From positions 62,001 through 126,000 of the forward strand of contig NZ_JAETWB010000002.1 of the NCBI RefSeq assembly GCF_016773205.1: a stretch of 64,000 nt of DNA, written 5' to 3'. This DNA is from Belnapia arida (GTDB lineage Bacteria > Pseudomonadota > Alphaproteobacteria > Acetobacterales > Acetobacteraceae). A program made the translations under genes and the position numbers. Below are positions 60,770 through 64,000 of the stretch, one piece after another; within the stretch, counting starts at the first letter, position 1, and each line of letters opens with the position of its first letter. Below the pieces are notes generated by a model that was not told the origin of the DNA, did not search any database, and saw only the letters and a program-made list of their open reading frames with translations.

Positions 60770-62656
60770 TTGCACGCTCCCACAGACGCCGCCCCCCGGC
60801 GCGAAATGACCCCCGCCCTGATCCTGGGCGTGCTCGGCGTCGTCTACGGCGATATCGGCACCAGCCCGCTCTATGCTCTCAAGGCTTCAGTCCTGCATTT
60901 CGCCGCCGATGGAGTGGAACGGTGGGAGGTGCTCGGGCTGCTCAGCCTGATCTTCTGGTCGCTCATCCTCACCGTCACGGTGAAATACGTCGTCTTCGTC
61001 CTCCGGGCCGACAACAAGGGAGAGGGCGGGATCCTGGCGCTGATGGCCCTTGCCCAGCGCAGCGCCCGGACGGAACGGGGGCGATGGTGGGTGGCGCTCG
61101 TCGGCATGGCAGGCGCCTGCCTGTTCTTCGGCGATGGCATCATCACCCCGGCCATCTCCGTGCTCTCGGCGGTGGAGGGGCTGAAGGTCGTCTCCGACGG
61201 CTTCGAAGGGGCGGTGATCCCGCTCTCGATCCTCGTCCTGATCGCGCTCTTCATCGTGCAGTATCGCGGCACCGGGAGCATGGGGGCGATCTTCGGGCCG
61301 GTCTGCGCGCTCTGGTTTGCCACCATCGGCGTGCTCGGACTGATCGAGGTCGTGCGGGAGCCGGAGGTGCTCGTCGCCCTCTCGCCGACCTATGCCATCC
61401 ATTTCTGCGCCGTCTATCGGCTGGCGGCCTTCATCGCCATGGGCAGCGTGGTGCTGGCGGTGACGGGCGCGGAGGCGCTCTACGCGGATATGGGCCATTT
61501 CGGCAAACGGCCGATCAAGCTGGTCTGGCTGGTCTTCGTGCTGCCTTGCCTATCGCTCAACTATTTCGGCCAGGGGGCGCTGCTGCTTTCGGAACCGGCC
61601 GCGCTCGAGAACCCCTTCTTCCTCCTTGCGCCGGAGTGGCTGCGGCTGCCGCTGGTGATCCTGGCGACGGCGGCGACCATCATCGCCAGCCAGGCGATGA
61701 TTTCGGGTGCCTATTCCATTGCGCGGCAATGCGTGCAGCTCGGCTTCTCCCCGCGGCTGGAAGTGCGGCACACCAGCGAGACGGAAGAGGGGCAGATCTA
61801 CCTGCCGCAGGTGAATTTCGCCCTGCTGGCAGGCGTCCTCGTGCTGGTGCTGGCCTTCAAGAATTCGGACAGCCTGGCGGCCGCCTACGGCATTGCGGTG
61901 ACGGGCACCTTCGTCTGCACCTCGGGCCTCGCCATCCTGGTTTTCCACCGGCAATTCGGCTGGTCGATCGCGCTGGTGACGCTGGTCTTCGGGCCGCTGC
62001 TGGCGCTCGACATCGTCTTCTTCATCGCCAACGTGCTCAAGATTCCGGATGGCGGCTATGTGCCGCTGGTGCTCGGCGCCATCCTGATGCTGCTGATGAA
62101 CACCTGGTATCGCGGCCGGCAGCTGCTCTTCGCCCGCTTCCGCCAGGATAGCCTGCCGCTGAAGAGCTTCCTCGCCCGGCTGCCGCAGAGCCGGACGATC
62201 CGCGTGCCCGGCATCGCGGTCTTCATGACCGGCCAGGCCGATTACGTGCCCGGCGCGCTGCTGCACAACCTGAAGCACAACAAGGTCCTGCATGAGCGGG
62301 TGCTCTTCGTCACCGTGCTGAACGAGGACGTGCCCCAGGTCGGGCCGGACCGGCGGCGCGAGGTGCAGGAGCTCGCGGCCGGCATCCACCGGGTGATCCT
62401 GCGCTACGGCTTCCAGGAAAGCCCGCACATCCCGCGCGAGCTGGAGAGCCTGCGCGATGCGGGCGTCGCCTTCGACCCGATGCAGTCCAGCTACTTCCTT
62501 GGGCGGGAGACGCTGGTGCAGGCGGTGGTGCCGAAGATGTCGCGCTGGCGGCAATGGCTCTACACCTTCATGTCGCGTAATGCGGTGCCGGCGACGGAGT
62601 TCTTCCGTATCCCCTCCGACCGGGTGGTGGAGCTCGGGGTACGGGTCGCCATCTGA
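60770..62656 (+). CDS. kup: Low-affinity potassium transporter Kup
   Basis: A 628-residue K+/H+ symporter with twelve membrane segments. [24 protein letters not shown] is the family N-terminal signature, followed by [51 protein letters not shown], and the cytosolic C-terminal domain with [10 protein letters not shown] and PHIPREL. The TTG at 60770 gives twelve extra residues; the ATG at 60806 is as likely a start. It is transcribed separately from the aap operon. Confidence 0.94.
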   Translation: MHAPTDAAPRREMTPALILGVLGVVYGDIGTSPLYALKASVLHFAADGVERWEVLGLLSLIFWSLILTVTVKYVVFVLRADNKGEGGILALMALAQRSARTERGRWWVALVGMAGACLFFGDGIITPAISVLSAVEGLKVVSDGFEGAVIPLSILVLIALFIVQYRGTGSMGAIFGPVCALWFATIGVLGLIEVVREPEVLVALSPTYAIHFCAVYRLAAFIAMGSVVLAVTGAEALYADMGHFGKRPIKLVWLVFVLPCLSLNYFGQGALLLSEPAALENPFFLLAPEWLRLPLVILATAATIIASQAMISGAYSIARQCVQLGFSPRLEVRHTSETEEGQIYLPQVNFALLAGVLVLVLAFKNSDSLAAAYGIAVTGTFVCTSGLAILVFHRQFGWSIALVTLVFGPLLALDIVFFIANVLKIPDGGYVPLVLGAILMLLMNTWYRGRQLLFARFRQDSLPLKSFLARLPQSRTIRVPGIAVFMTGQADYVPGALLHNLKHNKVLHERVLFVTVLNEDVPQVGPDRRREVQELAAGIHRVILRYGFQESPHIPRELESLRDAGVAFDPMQSSYFLGRETLVQAVVPKMSRWRQWLYTFMSRNAVPATEFFRIPSDRVVELGVRVAI

Positions 62657-62737
62657 TCGCGCGCCGCCGCGCGACGGGGCGCCTTGAACCCGTCCGATGC
62701 CTGGGCGTTACGTCATTCGTTGCCGCAGCTTGTGAGG

Positions 62738-63115
62738 ATGATGCCGCCGATGCCCCTGGTGACCCTGGTGCTGGCCAATGGCCCCGGCTTCCCGCAGGGC
62801 AGCGCGGACCATCGCTACGAGATATCGGTGACGCTGACCCCGGGCGGGCACCTCGACCCCGACACCTGGCTCGCCGATCCGGCGCCCTGGCCGGCGGTGC
62901 GCTTCCGACCGGACGGGCCGCCGCAGCCCGGCACGGTGCAGTGGAACGAGCAGACCGGTTGGTCGCTCGCCTTCTCTCCGGTAGAGGGCGAGGCGGCGGA
63001 TGCCGCTCCGCATGTGCAGATCGTCCAGGCGGGGCAGCTCAGGCCCGGGGAATACATCACCATCCGCGAACCGAACGGGCGCGACTACGGCTTCCGGGTG
63101 GTCGGCGTCGGCTGA
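62738..63115 (+). CDS. Small protein of unknown function
   Basis: A 125-residue soluble protein without signal or membrane segments. It is rich in proline and strands: VTLVLANGPGFPQG, EISVTLTPGGHLDPDTW, QWNEQTGWSLAF and RPGEYITIREPNGRDYGFRVVGVG. GAGG lies just before the ATG at 62738; an upstream TTG (62684) and an ATG at 62750 are alternatives. No family recognised; its position between kup and the DUF892 gene gives no clue. Confidence 0.62.
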   Translation: MMPPMPLVTLVLANGPGFPQGSADHRYEISVTLTPGGHLDPDTWLADPAPWPAVRFRPDGPPQPGTVQWNEQTGWSLAFSPVEGEAADAAPHVQIVQAGQLRPGEYITIREPNGRDYGFRVVGVG

Positions 63116-63196
63116 ATGACGTTCCGCTCCGGGCGGGCAACCTGCCCGGCCCGGGGGCCGTTCGTAGTCCTGGAACTGTTTCCCAAGGATGCGACC

Positions 63197-63721
63197 ATGG
63201 CCGACACCATCATGGACCTGCTCGAACTTTCCCTGCAGGACACCTACAGCGCCGAGAACCAGATCCTTGCCGCCCTGCCGGAACTGGAGGAGGCCGCCAC
63301 CTCGCCCACGCTGAAGCAGGCCTTCCGCGAGCATGGCGAGCAGACCGAGCGCCAGGTGGAGCGGCTGGAGGAGGTCTGCCGGATGCTCGACATGGAGCCG
63401 GACGGCGAGAGCTGCGCCGCCATGGAAGGGTTGGTCGAGGAGGCCGACGACATGATGGAGGAGCTGGAGGAGGGCCCAGTGCTCGACGCCGCCCTCATCG
63501 CCGCCGCGCAGAAGGTCGAGCATTACGAGATGGCGGCCTATGGCACGCTCTGCTCCATGCTGAAGGCCATGGGCCAGACCAAGGCCGCCGATCTCCTCTC
63601 CCAGACGCTCAAGGAGGAGAAGGACACCGACGAGCTGCTGACCCGGATTGCCGAACAGGAGGTCAACCCGGCGGCGATGCAGACCCTTCCGGCCGATGCG
63701 CCGTCGGGCGGCACGGCCTGA
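63197..63721 (+). CDS. Ferritin-like DUF892 (YciF-type) protein
   Basis: A 174-residue four-helix protein of the DUF892/YciF family. It begins MDLLELSLQDTYSAENQIL, the family signature with a metal glutamate, then FREHGEQTERQVERLEEV, MEGLVEEADDMM, KVEHYEMAAYGTLCSMLK and LKEEKDTDELLTRIAE, giving the E/H set of a di-iron ferritin-like site. Members are induced by osmotic or oxidative stress. AAGGA precedes the ATG. A hairpin begins 23 bases past its stop. Confidence 0.93.
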   Translation: MADTIMDLLELSLQDTYSAENQILAALPELEEAATSPTLKQAFREHGEQTERQVERLEEVCRMLDMEPDGESCAAMEGLVEEADDMMEELEEGPVLDAALIAAAQKVEHYEMAAYGTLCSMLKAMGQTKAADLLSQTLKEEKDTDELLTRIAEQEVNPAAMQTLPADAPSGGTA

Positions 63722-63728
63722 GCGGCCG

Positions 63729-64000
63729 CTACACCTTCTCTAGCGCCCGTGCCTGCCCAGGCACGGGCGTCGCGTTGCCGCCCTTCGGCTCACGCCCGGT
63801 GATGAGACGGGCGCCGCGCTGGAAGGTCAGGTAGCTCCACAGCCATTCGAAGGAGACGACGACCCGGCTGCGGAAGCCGATCAGGTACCAGACATGCGCG
63901 AGGCCCCAGAACCACCAGCCGACCAGGCCGGTGAGGCGGATGCGGCCCAGCTCCACCACGGCGGAGCGGCGGCCGATGGTGGCGAGGTCGCCATGGTGCC
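63729..64000 (-). CDS. ndh: Type II NADH dehydrogenase, C-terminus (start beyond window)
   Basis: The minus strand gives the end of an FAD-dependent NADH:quinone oxidoreductase: GDLATIGRRSAVVELGRIRLTG, then LVGWWFWGLAHVWYLIGFRSR and FEWLWSYLTFQRGARLITG. The amphipathic tryptophan-rich helices anchor NDH-2 on the inner face of the membrane. The FAD and NADH motifs lie outside the window. The stop TAG is at 63731-63729 and the last codons overlap a hairpin. Confidence 0.85.
   Translation of the reverse strand, partial: HHGDLATIGRRSAVVELGRIRLTGLVGWWFWGLAHVWYLIGFRSRVVVSFEWLWSYLTFQRGARLITGREPKGGNATPVPGQARALEKV
63744..63769. terminator. Bidirectional hairpin at convergent gene ends
   Basis: CGCCCGTGCCTG (63744-63755) and its complement (63758-63769) form a twelve-base palindrome with a two-base centre. 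It follows the DUF892 stop by 23 bases and lies inside the last codons of the convergent NADH dehydrogenase gene. No long T run is present. Confidence 0.55.

Noticed and set aside
1-64000. tRNA genes, CRISPR arrays, transposases, phage integrases
   Set aside because: No T-loop/anticodon patterns, direct-repeat arrays or recognisable mobile-element proteins were found by reading.

Overview
The window is very GC-rich, densely coded DNA that looks like the chromosome of an alphaproteobacterium, most likely an Acetobacteraceae/Roseomonas-type member of the Rhodospirillales. The reasons are the small SRP RNA followed by dnaX-ebfC-recR, three solitary Bug/TctC-type binding proteins, an aapJQMP amino-acid transporter, a TauE/TIGR02186 pair, an HWE-type sensor kinase and a hopanoid-type phosphorylase. 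No tRNA, rRNA, CRISPR array or insertion sequence with a transposase was seen. Placement is inferred from gene content, not from a marker-gene search.

Layout. 1-5.0 kb: partial MFS exporter, PAT-like acetyltransferase, a membrane protein, then an overlapping tauE-TIGR02186-usp operon. 5.1-8.3 kb: small lipoproteins, a nucleoside-phosphorylase-like protein and NudC. 8.35-11.3 kb: SRP RNA, dnaX, ebfC, recR. 11.3-15.7 kb: a less GC-rich block with a large RTX protein and two methyltransferases (one FkbM type). 15.8-22.4 kb: CsbD, class III aminotransferase, nucleoside transporter, RmuC, carbonic anhydrase, a candidate structured RNA and purH. 22.5-31.8 kb: SYLF lipoprotein, a second RTX protein, histidine phosphatase, ABC-2 exporter, two tandem proteins that resemble decayed EAL domains, a Ser/Thr-type phosphatase, an HldE-like protein and an IalB-like protein.

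31.9-37.2 kb is a sugar-acid or carboxylate locus: three Bug receptors, an enolase-superfamily dehydratase and an extended SDR epimerase. 37.4-45.3 kb: two orphan sensor kinases, MATE exporter with its HxlR regulator, glucokinase and a YdjM-like membrane protein. 45.4-51.1 kb: a translationally coupled HD-hydrolase/racemase/secreted-protein operon, M20 amidohydrolase, GH1-like glycosidase and SMP-30 lactonase. 51.2-53.4 kb holds small hypothetical genes, two of them apparently broken. 53.7-56.2 kb: class A penicillin-binding protein and a kinase-like phosphotransfer protein. 56.3-60.7 kb: aapJQMP behind a well-matched sigma-54 promoter. 60.8-64 kb: Kup potassium transporter, a small protein, a DUF892 ferritin-like protein and the C-terminus of a type II NADH dehydrogenase.

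The most notable observations are: a 106-bp inverted-copy intergenic element whose two copies (5.73 and 37.24 kb) each supply the stop codon of the preceding gene; tandem EAL-like proteins lacking all catalytic motifs; an HldE homologue of normal length that has lost the nucleotidyltransferase HxGH motif; a sigma-54 promoter and hairpin leader before aapJ; a candidate 6S-like RNA beside purH; and two small genes with single inactivating lesions.
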